64,000 bases of DNA from Streptococcus sanguinis. GTDB taxonomy: Bacteria > Bacillota > Bacilli > Lactobacillales > Streptococcaceae. The DNA lies in assembly GCF_900635155.1 (NCBI RefSeq), contig NZ_LR134002.1, positions 2,046,001-2,110,000 of the forward strand. The letters run 5' to 3'. The notes beneath the pieces were generated by a model. That model did not search any database. It had not been told where the DNA came from and saw only the letters and a list, made by a program, of their open reading frames with translations. Positions 35,471 through 44,039 of the stretch are shown here, piece after piece. Both the position numbers and the translations under genes were made by a program. The first letter of the stretch is position 1. Every line of letters starts with the position of its first letter.

Positions 35471-36340
35471 TTATTCTCCAAACAGTCTGAGTTTGCTTTC
35501 AATTTCCTGATACACCCGACTGGACTGCATACCGACGGCTGCAGCGCTGTCGCGACAATACTGGAGCAGGAAAGTGTAGTACTTGTAGTAGAAGCTGAGG
35601 TCATAGCCCAGCTTACCTAGAATGGCTAGCTGCTCCTCAAAACCTACAATCAAGTCTCGAAACCACTGCTCATTCCAAGTCATGGAGATGCTATTTGGAC
35701 GTAAGCGATAGTAATAGAGCGGTTCATTGAGATAGATAATCTTGTCTGACTGAAGATAAAGCTTATAAGTCGTAAAAGCATCTTCTGCCACTCGGCCGAC
35801 TGGATAGCGCACTGTATCAAAGAGCTTACGCTTATAGAGCTTGGCCCAGGCACAAAGAAAGACACCGTCTACCATGCGCCGTCTAGGGTACTCCTCAATC
35901 ATCTCTTCTCGCGTATAGAGGGTTTCAAAATGCTCTGTCGAATAGTAGAGGAAGGCTGAATCCTCTGCACGAAAACTACAGTGGTGACCAATGGCAATAT
36001 CCGCATCGTACTCTTTCAGCTTTTCATAAAGACGGGCAACATGCTGCTCAGGCAGCCAGTCATCTGAATCAACAAAAATCAAATAGTCTGCACTGGAGTG
36101 CTCAATCCCTGTATTGCGGGCACCGGACAAGCCTTGATTGTCCTGATGAATGAGACGAATCCTCGCATCCTGGTCAGCCAGCTCTTGGCAAATCTGGCCC
36201 GAAGCATCTGTTGAACCATCATTGACTAGAATAATCTCCAGATTTTGATAGGTCTGACGACAGACGCTGTTCACACATTCTGCTAAATACTGCTCAACAT
36301 TGTAAACAGGGATGATAACACTGATTAATTCCTGAGACAT
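35471..36340 (-). CDS. Family 2 glycosyltransferase
   Basis: This 289-residue GT-A glycosyltransferase has the N-terminal nucleotide-sugar domain LISVIIPVYNVEQYLAECVNSVCRQTYQNLEIILVNDGSTD, then GLSGARNTGIEHS and the metal-binding VDSDDW near residue 94. The C-terminal part resembles polysaccharide or glycoprotein glycosyltransferases (YYRLRPNSIS). It is a single gene not linked to a polysaccharide cluster, so acceptor and sugar are unknown. Confidence 0.88.
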   Translation of the reverse strand: MSQELISVIIPVYNVEQYLAECVNSVCRQTYQNLEIILVNDGSTDASGQICQELADQDARIRLIHQDNQGLSGARNTGIEHSSADYLIFVDSDDWLPEQHVARLYEKLKEYDADIAIGHHCSFRAEDSAFLYYSTEHFETLYTREEMIEEYPRRRMVDGVFLCAWAKLYKRKLFDTVRYPVGRVAEDAFTTYKLYLQSDKIIYLNEPLYYYRLRPNSISMTWNEQWFRDLIVGFEEQLAILGKLGYDLSFYYKYYTFLLQYCRDSAAAVGMQSSRVYQEIESKLRLFGE

Positions 36341-36550
36341 GATAACTCCTATTCTTTTCCTGTCTTTTTATTATACATGATTTTTTAGGTTTGTGAGGTG
36401 TTTTTGGAAAATAAGTTTTTAAAGGATAGCTTTCTATTTTTAGACACATTTTGTTCTATTGTTCAATTGCTGTGTTTTTACACTTATAAAAATCTTTCGT
36501 TCTTTATTTTGTGCTATACTCGAATTAGGGATTTTAAGGGAGATTAGGAA

Positions 36551-37522
36551 ATGATTGGATTCTTTTTCGTCGCATTTGTGGCTGTCTTTGGCATCGTCTT
36601 TTTTATCAGTTATAAGCTACTTGAAGACCGAGAAGATACAGACTCGGATTGGTCGTCCAGCCAAAGCCAAGAGCCTGACTATTTCCAGCAAACTCAGACT
36701 GCCCCTTGGGAACTCAAATACAACAAGGGAAAACAGGGAGAGTACCAGCTTGGTCAGGTCTTGAACCAGCTCTATGGCTATAAAAAGATTTTGTACAATC
36801 TCTATATTTTCAAAGAAGATGGCTCTACTACTGAGATTGATGCCCTGCTGATTCATCCATCTGGAATTTACATTTTTGAGTCCAAAAACTACAAGGGCTG
36901 GATCTTTGGCTCAGAAAACCAGCAATACTGGACTCAGGTTCTTTCCGGTGGACGCGGAAAATCTTACAAGCATTCTTTTTTCAATCCCATTATTCAAAAT
37001 AAAGTTCATCTCAAATGGCTGAGCTACTATCTCAACAAATACACGCCCAACCTGTACTCCTATATCGTCTTTGGCAATGACTGTCAGCTTAAAGAAATCC
37101 ATCTAAACAGTGACAGGCATAAGGTTATTCAGACCTGGCAAGTGATCGGGACAATTGACCGGCAGGCCTGCCAAAGTCAAGTCTACCTGTCGCCTGAGCA
37201 GATTGACGATCTCTATCGTATGCTCCTGCCCTTGACCAAGCGAAAGCAGGCCATCAAAGAGCGTCATATTAACAGCATTGCTCAGCAGAAACAGAGAATA
37301 CAAGCAGAAAAAATCTGCCCTCGCTGCCAGCATGGATTGGTGCTCCGTACAGCAGCCAAAGGTTTTAAGACCGGTCAGAAATTTTGGGGCTGCTCCAATT
37401 TCCCAAGATGCCGCTTTACTCAAAAATACCAGGAGTCAGTCTGCAGTCCTCCCGCTACGCAAGCACCTAATTTTGGACAACCTGTCGTGCAAAACCTAAA
37501 TCAAACACAAAGCAACAGCTAG
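36551..37522 (+). CDS. NERD-domain protein with membrane anchor and C4 zinc finger
   Basis: This 323-residue protein has an N-terminal transmembrane helix (IGFFFVAFVAVFGIVFFISYKLL). A NERD nuclease-related domain covers about residues 58-175 (KGKQGEYQLGQVLNQLYGYK, TTEIDALLIHPSGIYIFESKNYKGWIFG, with the ExK-like FESKNY core). The C-terminal C4 zinc ribbon is CPRCQHGLVL and CSNFPRCRF, as in topoisomerase I tails. The ESKN core is the nuclease-fold signature, so nucleic acid binding or cleavage at the membrane is possible; function is unproven. It stands alone with its own terminator. Confidence 0.85.
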   Translation: MIGFFFVAFVAVFGIVFFISYKLLEDREDTDSDWSSSQSQEPDYFQQTQTAPWELKYNKGKQGEYQLGQVLNQLYGYKKILYNLYIFKEDGSTTEIDALLIHPSGIYIFESKNYKGWIFGSENQQYWTQVLSGGRGKSYKHSFFNPIIQNKVHLKWLSYYLNKYTPNLYSYIVFGNDCQLKEIHLNSDRHKVIQTWQVIGTIDRQACQSQVYLSPEQIDDLYRMLLPLTKRKQAIKERHINSIAQQKQRIQAEKICPRCQHGLVLRTAAKGFKTGQKFWGCSNFPRCRFTQKYQESVCSPPATQAPNFGQPVVQNLNQTQSNS

Positions 37523-37541
37523 AATCTGCTGTTGCTTTTTT
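37511..37541 (+). terminator. Terminator of the NERD gene
   Basis: AGCAACAGC and GCTGTTGCT form a 9-bp stem overlapping the stop codon and followed by a T-run. Confidence 0.85.
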
Positions 37542-37572
37542 GTAGATTATTTTTCCCTCTAGCTTGCAAAAC

Positions 37573-38988
37573 CTAATATTTTTTCTTCAAGCCAAGGAAA
37601 CCAGCTACCAGTCCTAAGAGCCCGAGCCCAAGCAGATTGGCCAATAGGCTGCTTTGACTGCCGGTCTTAGGCAGTTGTTTGGAAGAAGCTTGCTCAAGAG
37701 TTGGCTGTTGAGACGCTGCTTGAGGGTCCGTCTGGCCGCTTGCTTTGTAGGTCAGATTTTCCACCTGGCTCCCCTTTGGATCAGGTCTTGCAGGAGTTGG
37801 CTGCTGGGCTTGATTTTGGGGAGCCTGCTCCATATCGGCCAGCGGCACGATACTCTTCATAAACTCATCTTGTGAAATGGCCCTTTCTTCGACTGCATCT
37901 TGAATACCAGTGAGGCTGACAAAATAGTAACGAGCCCAATCCTTGGTCAGTCGCTGAATACCAGCCAGACCAGCTCCTGGATACCAGAGCGGCTTGCTCA
38001 CTTCTTCAGCAAATTTCCAGTCACCGCCAACTTGAATACCAAGCTTGGCATCTGGGTCAGATTTTTCAGAAATACGAGCTTCTACGGAAACTAAAACAGC
38101 TCGAATGGTTTGAGGATTTGGAATATCACGGGCCTGATCAGAACCCCAGTGGGCAACCCGATCCTGCTTAGGTAAGACCTCAATAGCTGTTCCTCCGCCA
38201 GCCAAGGCTTCCTGCCGTGCATCTCCTACGTTGCTCGACATATTCCCCTTGAATTGAGAAACCCATTGAACCCCTTGAGGGTGATCTACAATTTTCTCCC
38301 AGACATTGGAGTCCTTCCGAAGGACGAAAGCCTGCATGTTCCGAATATCCGCCCAAGCATTGCCAGCCTTATTGTCCGTCATTTCCATCACAACGCCCCA
38401 AGGATCAAATTCATTCATCCATTTGCCGCGTTCCTTGTCAAAGACAGCCTGCGCTTCTTCGTCGGTCATCCCTTCGCCTTTATAAGCTAGGTAGTACCAA
38501 TCAGCTGCGGGGTCATAAGTCGGACGACCGCCTAACACGACGGCTCCGCCATTAAATTGGCCGGGGCCGCCATTAGGGCCACGCTTTTGCCGCTCCCCAT
38601 TTTCTTCAACGACATTTTCCTCCGACCAAACCCAGACATCCCCTTGATTGGCTCCCATCTGAGCAATGGCGCGCTGCTTCTGCTCATCGGACATGACCTG
38701 ACTGGCTGGCAACTCGGTAGCAGCTGTAGCTGATTCGGCCTGACTTGCAGGAGCTGCTTGGGGTTCAGCCACAGCTGGATTTTCAGCCTCAGGACTTGCT
38801 TGGGCTGCTGGAGAAGCCGGCGTTTCAGCTACTGCGGCAGGAGCAGGCGCAACATCTTCCGCTTCAACTCTTGAGACGCACGTCAAAGCTGCTAAGGACA
38901 AGAGGGAAGCACATAGCAGCAAGCCGCTTCCATACTTGGCAGCAGAAGCAGATTTTGCTAGGCTTTGCCAAGAAAACTTATTATTCAT
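37573..38988 (-). CDS. LPXTG-anchored surface protein of unknown function
   Basis: This 471-residue wall-anchored protein has a signal peptide over about residues 1-43 (LLLCASLLSLAALTCVSRVEAED). An Ala/Pro/Glu-rich stalk follows to about 110. A unique central domain of about 280 residues starts DQVMSDEQ-like and contains WYYLAYKGEGMTDEEAQAVF, WGVVMEMTDNKAGNAWADIRN and GVQWVSQFKGNMSSNVGDAR. It is rich in Trp and Tyr. A Pro/Gln linker then leads to the sorting signal LPKTGSQSSLL and a hydrophobic tail. I do not recognise the central domain; the aromatic content would suit ligand or carbohydrate binding but that is a guess. It is monocistronic. Confidence 0.85.
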   Translation of the reverse strand: MNNKFSWQSLAKSASAAKYGSGLLLCASLLSLAALTCVSRVEAEDVAPAPAAVAETPASPAAQASPEAENPAVAEPQAAPASQAESATAATELPASQVMSDEQKQRAIAQMGANQGDVWVWSEENVVEENGERQKRGPNGGPGQFNGGAVVLGGRPTYDPAADWYYLAYKGEGMTDEEAQAVFDKERGKWMNEFDPWGVVMEMTDNKAGNAWADIRNMQAFVLRKDSNVWEKIVDHPQGVQWVSQFKGNMSSNVGDARQEALAGGGTAIEVLPKQDRVAHWGSDQARDIPNPQTIRAVLVSVEARISEKSDPDAKLGIQVGGDWKFAEEVSKPLWYPGAGLAGIQRLTKDWARYYFVSLTGIQDAVEERAISQDEFMKSIVPLADMEQAPQNQAQQPTPARPDPKGSQVENLTYKASGQTDPQAASQQPTLEQASSKQLPKTGSQSSLLANLLGLGLLGLVAGFLGLKKKY

Positions 38989-39106
38989 ATCATTCTCCTT
39001 TCATAGGGCACAGAGTCAAGCTTAATCAATGAAATATGCAGGCCAATTCGCTGCTCTTGGTCTTCATTGATTCTGAATAACAAATAATCTCCCTGCAAAA
39101 ACAAGC

Positions 39107-40036
39107 TTAGGGCAGAGGATTCCCTGCGCTCTTGTATATCTTATACCAGTCAGCCCGAGAGAGCTCAATATCAAAAGCAGCCACCATTGAGCGAATTCGC
39201 TGCGGATTCATGGAGCCAACAATCGGCTGCATTTGTGCCGGATGACGCAAAATCCAGGCCAGAACCAAGGCTTCAAAGGAAACTTGATAGTCTGACGCAA
39301 AGGCATGCAGAGTTTCTGTAAGCTGAGCATATTTAGGATGCTCCATAAAAAGTCCCTGGTTCAAGTCAACCTGAAATGGTGACCAAGGCTGAATCGTGAT
39401 ATGATGCAATCGACAATAGTCCAGCACACTACCATCCCGGACGATTGCTAACGGATTGAGCATATTGGCATTGAGCCCAGCATCCAGCATCGGAGTATGG
39501 GCAGGACCAAACTGCAGTTGGTTGGCAATCAAGGGCTGCTCCACACTTTTCTGTAGTAGCTCGATCTGATAAGGATTTTGATTGCTGACTCCGAAATGGC
39601 GGACCTTCCCAGCTTGGTGTAGCTGTGAGAAAGCCTCAGCCACCTCTTCCGGCTCCACAAGAGCATCTGGCCGGTGTAGGAGGAGCACATCCAGATAGTC
39701 TGTCTGCAAACGCGCCAAGCTGGCTTCAACCGAACGAATAATATAATCCTTAGAAAAGTCAAAATGGTAGTTGGTGTGAACATCCCGCAGTCCGCACTTA
39801 GACTGGATGAGAACTCGGTCCCGGGGAATCTTAGCCAAGCGAAGAGCCTGCGCAAACTTGGCTTCTGACTGCCCACCAGCATAAACATCTGAGTGGTCAA
39901 AGAAATTAATTCCCACTTCTACGGCTGTTTCAAGAACGGAAACAACCTCTTCGGGATCGTGCTCTGCCAGTCGCATACAGCCCAAAACCAGCTGACTGGC
40001 TTCTTTCAGTTCATTCCCGACTGTCATATATTTCAT
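39107..40036 (-). CDS. Aldo/keto reductase
   Basis: This 309-residue NADPH-dependent oxidoreductase of the AKR superfamily resembles YdhF/oxidoreductases of the Tas type. The TIM-barrel signatures are INFFDHSDVYAGGQSEAKF (catalytic Asp/Tyr), VLIQSKCGL (catalytic Lys), LDVLLLHRPDAL and RHFGVSNQN. NADPH-binding residues lie in PIVGSMNPQRIR. It is the last gene of the bgaC/PTS operon, 9 bp after bgaC, with GAGGTG upstream. It may reduce a sugar-derived carbonyl in that pathway; substrate unknown. Confidence 0.87.
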   Translation of the reverse strand: MKYMTVGNELKEASQLVLGCMRLAEHDPEEVVSVLETAVEVGINFFDHSDVYAGGQSEAKFAQALRLAKIPRDRVLIQSKCGLRDVHTNYHFDFSKDYIIRSVEASLARLQTDYLDVLLLHRPDALVEPEEVAEAFSQLHQAGKVRHFGVSNQNPYQIELLQKSVEQPLIANQLQFGPAHTPMLDAGLNANMLNPLAIVRDGSVLDYCRLHHITIQPWSPFQVDLNQGLFMEHPKYAQLTETLHAFASDYQVSFEALVLAWILRHPAQMQPIVGSMNPQRIRSMVAAFDIELSRADWYKIYKSAGNPLP

Positions 40037-40045
40037 CGCAACACC

Positions 40046-41824
40046 TCATTTCTTATAGACTGGATGGTCAAGCAAGGTCAACTCTTCAATCTTGACATTT
40101 TCAGTTTCAAAGACGATAAATTCATTCTTTTCCTTGAGTAAGCCAGACGGCACATAGAGATAGTGAATAGGCCCTTCATTCCAGTAGCGGCCAAGGTTGA
40201 AGCCATTGACCGAAATACAGCCCTTCCCATACTTAGAGCAGTCGATGAAGGTATCAGCAATGTCATCCAACTCTGCTTCAAAGCGATAGAAGGTCGGTGC
40301 TTTGACTCTTTCCGGTGGAGCTGAGTAGCAGTCTAGCTTGGCCAGCATTTCCTGATCAAATTTGAGAGCATAATGCTTCCAGCCCTTGCGAAACTGGTGG
40401 TTAATCATGATACCACCCTTGACTCCCTTGGATTGACTGGGTGCGCCCAGCTTGTAACCATAGTTGACCCGCCCCATATTTTCCACCAGCACATCAATCT
40501 GAATCCGCTCGGTATCAGCTGAGAAGAGCATCTCATCACCGATTTCTTCCCGATACTGGGTAGCTAGGTGCTCCTGATTGATATAGAAATGACAGCGGTC
40601 ATGAGTCTCCAAGGCCTTGAGCCTTTCCTCATGGTATTGATTTTTGATATCGGAACGGTAGAGGATATAGCCATGATTCTGCCCAATCTGCTCCATAGGC
40701 TGCGGATAATCCAGCTGAATTTCCTCTGTGATGTCCGCTGCAACATCCAGCAGATTTGCAGTCCCAAGCAGCGGAAAACTGCCATAGGCCTTGGCCTGTC
40801 GGCTAATAGGCTCCATCTGCTCAAACTCGGGAAAGACCTCGTGGGTCACCCGCTGAACAGCGTAGTATTTCTCGGTCGGCTGCCCCCACTCAGTAATAGG
40901 AGCGTCAAAATCATAGGAGGTAATCTGCGGCAAATCCTTGGTCTTTCGAGCTGAACAGCCACTGATAAAGCCAAAGTTTGTCCCACCTCTCAGTAAGAAG
41001 AGGTTCATGCTGCCCAACTGCAGCATTTCTTTGACATCCTGGGCCAAATCTTCGGCTTCTCGCCGAACGATTTCCTCGCTCCAGCGGCTGAACCAGCCGT
41101 CCCAAAACTCAGTACACATAAGCGGCCATTTCTTGCCATAGCGCTCCATGAAAGCTCGTAGATTGTCTGTGTTTTCCTTGGGTTGGGAGCCAAAATTCCC
41201 CGTCACAAAAATATCATCCTCAATCAAGGTCCCAGACTCCAAAGCCTCTATCCATGTCCCATCAGAAGTAAAGAGGGGAACCGTAACGCCACGAACCTTC
41301 ATCATCTGTGCAATGCTGCGCATGTAGGCCTTGTCCTCGGCGTAAGAACCGTATTCATTTTCCACCTGCATCATGAGGATAGGGCCGCCTTGATCACTCT
41401 GATAGGGCAGAAGCTTGGGAAAGAGCCAGTCATAAAAATGACTGACCTTTTCCAGAAACAGCGGATGATTGACCCGCAGGCGCATCGAAGGATATCTCAA
41501 GAGCCAAGCTGGCAGGCCGCCAAAGTCAAACTCTGCACAGATGTAAGGCGTCGGACGGACAATGAGATAAAGCCCCATCTCCTCAACCAACTTGAAGTAT
41601 GCTTCAAAATCCAGCATGCCCTCTGCCTGAAACTGACCTTCTTGAGGCTCATGCAACGCCCAAGGAATATAGGTTTCTACCGTATTAAAGCCTAAAGCTT
41701 TAAGATTGTAAAGGGTATCTCGCCACTGGTCTGGATGAAGCCGAAAATACTGAATAGCTCCCGATAAAATCTTAAAAGGCTTGCCATCCAGGTAAAATTC
41801 TTCTTTAATTTCAAATTTTGCCAT
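40046..41824 (-). CDS. bgaC: GH35 beta-galactosidase (BgaC-like)
   Basis: This 592-residue glycoside hydrolase of family 35 lacks a signal peptide. It starts FEIKEEFYLDGKPFKILSGAIQYFRLHPDQWRDTLYNLKALGFNTVETYIPWALHEP, the classic GH35 N-terminus. The acid/base glutamate is in MMQVENEYGSYAEDK near residue 155, and the nucleophile is in CTEFWDGWFSRW near residue 235. Pneumococcal BgaC is specific for beta-1,3-linked galactose; whether this copy is identical cannot be seen. It starts immediately after the EIIC gene. Confidence 0.93.
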   Translation of the reverse strand: MAKFEIKEEFYLDGKPFKILSGAIQYFRLHPDQWRDTLYNLKALGFNTVETYIPWALHEPQEGQFQAEGMLDFEAYFKLVEEMGLYLIVRPTPYICAEFDFGGLPAWLLRYPSMRLRVNHPLFLEKVSHFYDWLFPKLLPYQSDQGGPILMMQVENEYGSYAEDKAYMRSIAQMMKVRGVTVPLFTSDGTWIEALESGTLIEDDIFVTGNFGSQPKENTDNLRAFMERYGKKWPLMCTEFWDGWFSRWSEEIVRREAEDLAQDVKEMLQLGSMNLFLLRGGTNFGFISGCSARKTKDLPQITSYDFDAPITEWGQPTEKYYAVQRVTHEVFPEFEQMEPISRQAKAYGSFPLLGTANLLDVAADITEEIQLDYPQPMEQIGQNHGYILYRSDIKNQYHEERLKALETHDRCHFYINQEHLATQYREEIGDEMLFSADTERIQIDVLVENMGRVNYGYKLGAPSQSKGVKGGIMINHQFRKGWKHYALKFDQEMLAKLDCYSAPPERVKAPTFYRFEAELDDIADTFIDCSKYGKGCISVNGFNLGRYWNEGPIHYLYVPSGLLKEKNEFIVFETENVKIEELTLLDHPVYKK

Positions 41825-43180
41825 CTATCCAAGCTCCTCCTGTTTATCTGCCATTTTGACAAAGGGCAGATATATAGCGGTTGAAATAGCGATATTAACC
41901 AGCGAAAGAATAATTGCCCGCCAGTCGAAGGCCGTCGCAAAGAAACCGTAGAGAATCGGCGGCATGACCCAAGTAACGTTTTGAGTAACCGGCGCAACCA
42001 AGCCCATAGAGGTTGCAAAGTAGGCTACTGTTACCATGACCATTGGCGTCAGGACGTATGGAATAAACATAATTGGATTCAAAACGATTGGCAGACCGTA
42101 CATAACCGGCTCACCGATGTTGAAGATCATTGGGAAAATTCCTAACTTAGCCACTTCGCGATAGTGCTTGTTCCGAGATTGCCAGAGAATGGCAATGGCA
42201 ACCCCAATCGCATCAAACCAGACAAAAGCACCGAAAGAATTATCCGTCCACATGTAAGGAATCGCTTGCCCAGCCTGATAAGCTTCTAGATTGGCCAGCA
42301 TGGTCACACCAAAGAGACTGGCCATAACTGGCGCCAGCACATTACCACCGTGCAGTCCGAAGAACCAGAAAATCTTATTGAGAAAGACAATGAGCAGCAC
42401 AGCCCAGAAACTTTGAGACAAGCTGAGAAGCGGTGCCTGAAGAATCTTGTAAATCCAGTCAATCAACAGCTCGCCTGTCACCAGATTAAAGAGGTAGGTC
42501 GCAATTCCCACGACATACATGGCAATCGCAGCCGGAATGATAGACAGGAACGGCTTCATGATAGCTGGCGGAACAGAATCTGGCAGTTTAATCGTCCAGT
42601 TACGATTCATGACCTTACAGAAGATGATGACAGATACAAAACCAATCAGAATGGCAGTAAAGTAACCACGCGCACTGATTTGGTCACCTGGAATGACACT
42701 GTTAATCGTCACAGACAAGTTACTGCCGTCAAGTTTTAGCTCTGGAAGTTTTGAAATCGCCTTGCTCAGCCCGGGTGTTTTGCCAGCTAACTCAAAGGTT
42801 TTAGTAACTGATCCACCAATGGTAATGATGTAGGAAGCAACAGCTACCAGACCGGCAGACACCTTATCAGTATTGTAAATTTTAGCGATATTGACCCCGA
42901 AGGTAAAGAGGAACAAGAGGGTAACGATAGGAATACTGCCCTTGAATACCAGCCAGTTAATATCAATCAGCCACTGGAAGGTAGAGGAAATCCAGGTCCA
43001 GCCGAACTGCCCTGGCAAGTCAGATAGAAAGGCGTTGACCATGAGGGCGAAAGAGCCCGTCATAATCACAGGCATGGTCCCAATAAAGGAATCCCGCAGG
43101 GCAACCAGAAATTTTTGGTTGCCGATTTTATTGGCAATAGGCATGAGACGCGCTTGCCATTTATCAACCAAACTACTCAT
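41825..43180 (-). CDS. PTS EIIC component, lactose/cellobiose family
   Basis: This is a membrane permease of about 451 residues and about ten helices. Family signatures are FWFFGLHGGNVLAPVMASLFG and FNIGEPVMYGLPIVLNPIMFIPYVLTP, with the substrate-site glutamate in GEPV. The ATG at 43180 (MSSLVDKW) is preferred because AGGAG lies 8 nt upstream; the ATG at 43186 would be too close to it. It follows EIIA and EIIB and directly precedes bgaC, so the cargo is probably a beta-galactoside-containing disaccharide. Confidence 0.92.
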   Translation of the reverse strand: MSSLVDKWQARLMPIANKIGNQKFLVALRDSFIGTMPVIMTGSFALMVNAFLSDLPGQFGWTWISSTFQWLIDINWLVFKGSIPIVTLLFLFTFGVNIAKIYNTDKVSAGLVAVASYIITIGGSVTKTFELAGKTPGLSKAISKLPELKLDGSNLSVTINSVIPGDQISARGYFTAILIGFVSVIIFCKVMNRNWTIKLPDSVPPAIMKPFLSIIPAAIAMYVVGIATYLFNLVTGELLIDWIYKILQAPLLSLSQSFWAVLLIVFLNKIFWFFGLHGGNVLAPVMASLFGVTMLANLEAYQAGQAIPYMWTDNSFGAFVWFDAIGVAIAILWQSRNKHYREVAKLGIFPMIFNIGEPVMYGLPIVLNPIMFIPYVLTPMVMVTVAYFATSMGLVAPVTQNVTWVMPPILYGFFATAFDWRAIILSLVNIAISTAIYLPFVKMADKQEELG

Positions 43181-43191
43181 CTGCATTTCTC

Positions 43192-43509
43192 CTATTCATC
43201 AAATTTTTTATGTAAATCAACAATCTCCTTTGCCAAATCAACAAAGGCGATACTGGTCATGAGATGATCCTGCCCATGCACCATAAATAAACTAAGTTCT
43301 GTCTTCTCTCCTTGTGCCTCCTTGCTCAGCATTTCAGCTTGAGCGTGATGGGCTTGCAGCAGGGTCTTCTGAGCCTGACTCAACCTCTCCTGAGCTCGGT
43401 CAAAATCCTGCTTTTTAGCTGCTGCGATGGCTTCGATAGCACAAGACTTGGCCTCTCCGCCATACATAATGAGGGTCATAGCGACCTCTAAGGAATCTTT
43501 ATTTTCCAT
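43192..43509 (-). CDS. PTS EIIA component, lactose/cellobiose family
   Basis: This 105-residue helical EIIA has its phosphorylated histidine (His78) in LFMVHGQDHLMTSIAFV. It is similar in layout to the EIIA at 31521 but clearly divergent, so the two PTS units are paralogues, not a recent duplication. It lies between EIIB and EIIC of the bgaC operon. Confidence 0.92.
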   Translation of the reverse strand: MENKDSLEVAMTLIMYGGEAKSCAIEAIAAAKKQDFDRAQERLSQAQKTLLQAHHAQAEMLSKEAQGEKTELSLFMVHGQDHLMTSIAFVDLAKEIVDLHKKFDE

Positions 43510-43517
43510 AGGAATAC

Positions 43518-43835
43518 CTACTTCATGAGCGACTCTGCCAGATCTAGGACCTTATCCCCCTTCATCATTCCGTAGTCCGTCATAGGAATGACATCGACCG
43601 GAATGCCTTTTGAAGCTAATTTTTCCTGTAAATCCTCCAACAGATAACGGACCTGAGGCCCCAGCAAAAGGACATCAACCTTTTTCTCGCTCAGATAGTC
43701 TTCTGCTTCTGACACTGGCACCGCAAATATCGTCGCAGCTAAACCTCGCTCCTCTGCAGCTTTCTGCATTTTATTGACCATGAGACTGGTGCTCATCCCA
43801 GCTGCACAGACTAACATAATCTGTTTTGTTTCCAT
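43518..43835 (-). CDS. PTS EIIB component, lactose/cellobiose family
   Basis: This 105-residue cytosolic EIIB has the phosphocysteine (Cys10) in METKQIMLVCAAGMSTSLMV. The ATG at 43835 follows AAAGGAGG at 6-nt spacing; another ATG at 43841 overlaps that site. It is the first gene of the five-gene operon EIIB-EIIA-EIIC-bgaC-AKR, and its promoter carries a perfect cre. Confidence 0.92.
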   Translation of the reverse strand: METKQIMLVCAAGMSTSLMVNKMQKAAEERGLAATIFAVPVSEAEDYLSEKKVDVLLLGPQVRYLLEDLQEKLASKGIPVDVIPMTDYGMMKGDKVLDLAESLMK

Positions 43836-43911
43836 CGGCATCCTCCTTTATGAATCTGACCTAGCCTGCAACGACGCTTGTCATTTATTTTTAATATATA
43901 AACAAAAATCC

Positions 43912-43928
43912 AAAAATAGAATATTTTT
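43912..43928. promoter_or_regulatory. Dyad downstream of the bgaC-operon -10 box
   Basis: AAAAATA-GAA-TATTTTT, 7-bp arms, lies between the -10 box and the EIIB start. It is a possible operator for the divergent ROK regulator, though A/T-rich dyads arise easily by chance. Confidence 0.35.
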
Positions 43929-43954
43929 CACTATGTTATTAACATTCTATAAAC

Positions 43955-43983
43955 ATTATAACTATTTTTCTGTACTATGTCAA
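43955..43983 (-). promoter_or_regulatory. SigA promoter of the bgaC/PTS operon
   Basis: On the minus strand TTGACA (43983-43978), 17-bp spacer, TATAAT (43960-43955): full consensus. Confidence 0.85.
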
Positions 43984-43992
43984 CGCTTACAT
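43978..43992. promoter_or_regulatory. Catabolite-responsive element (cre) over the -35 box
   Basis: Minus-strand ATGTAAGCGTTGACA matches the cre consensus WTGNAANCGNWNNCW at every fixed position and includes the -35 hexamer, so CcpA should repress the operon when glucose is present. Confidence 0.8.
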
Positions 43993-44039
43993 TTGAGATT
44001 TCTAGCTTTTTTTGATAGTATAGCAGCAGAGGAAACAAG

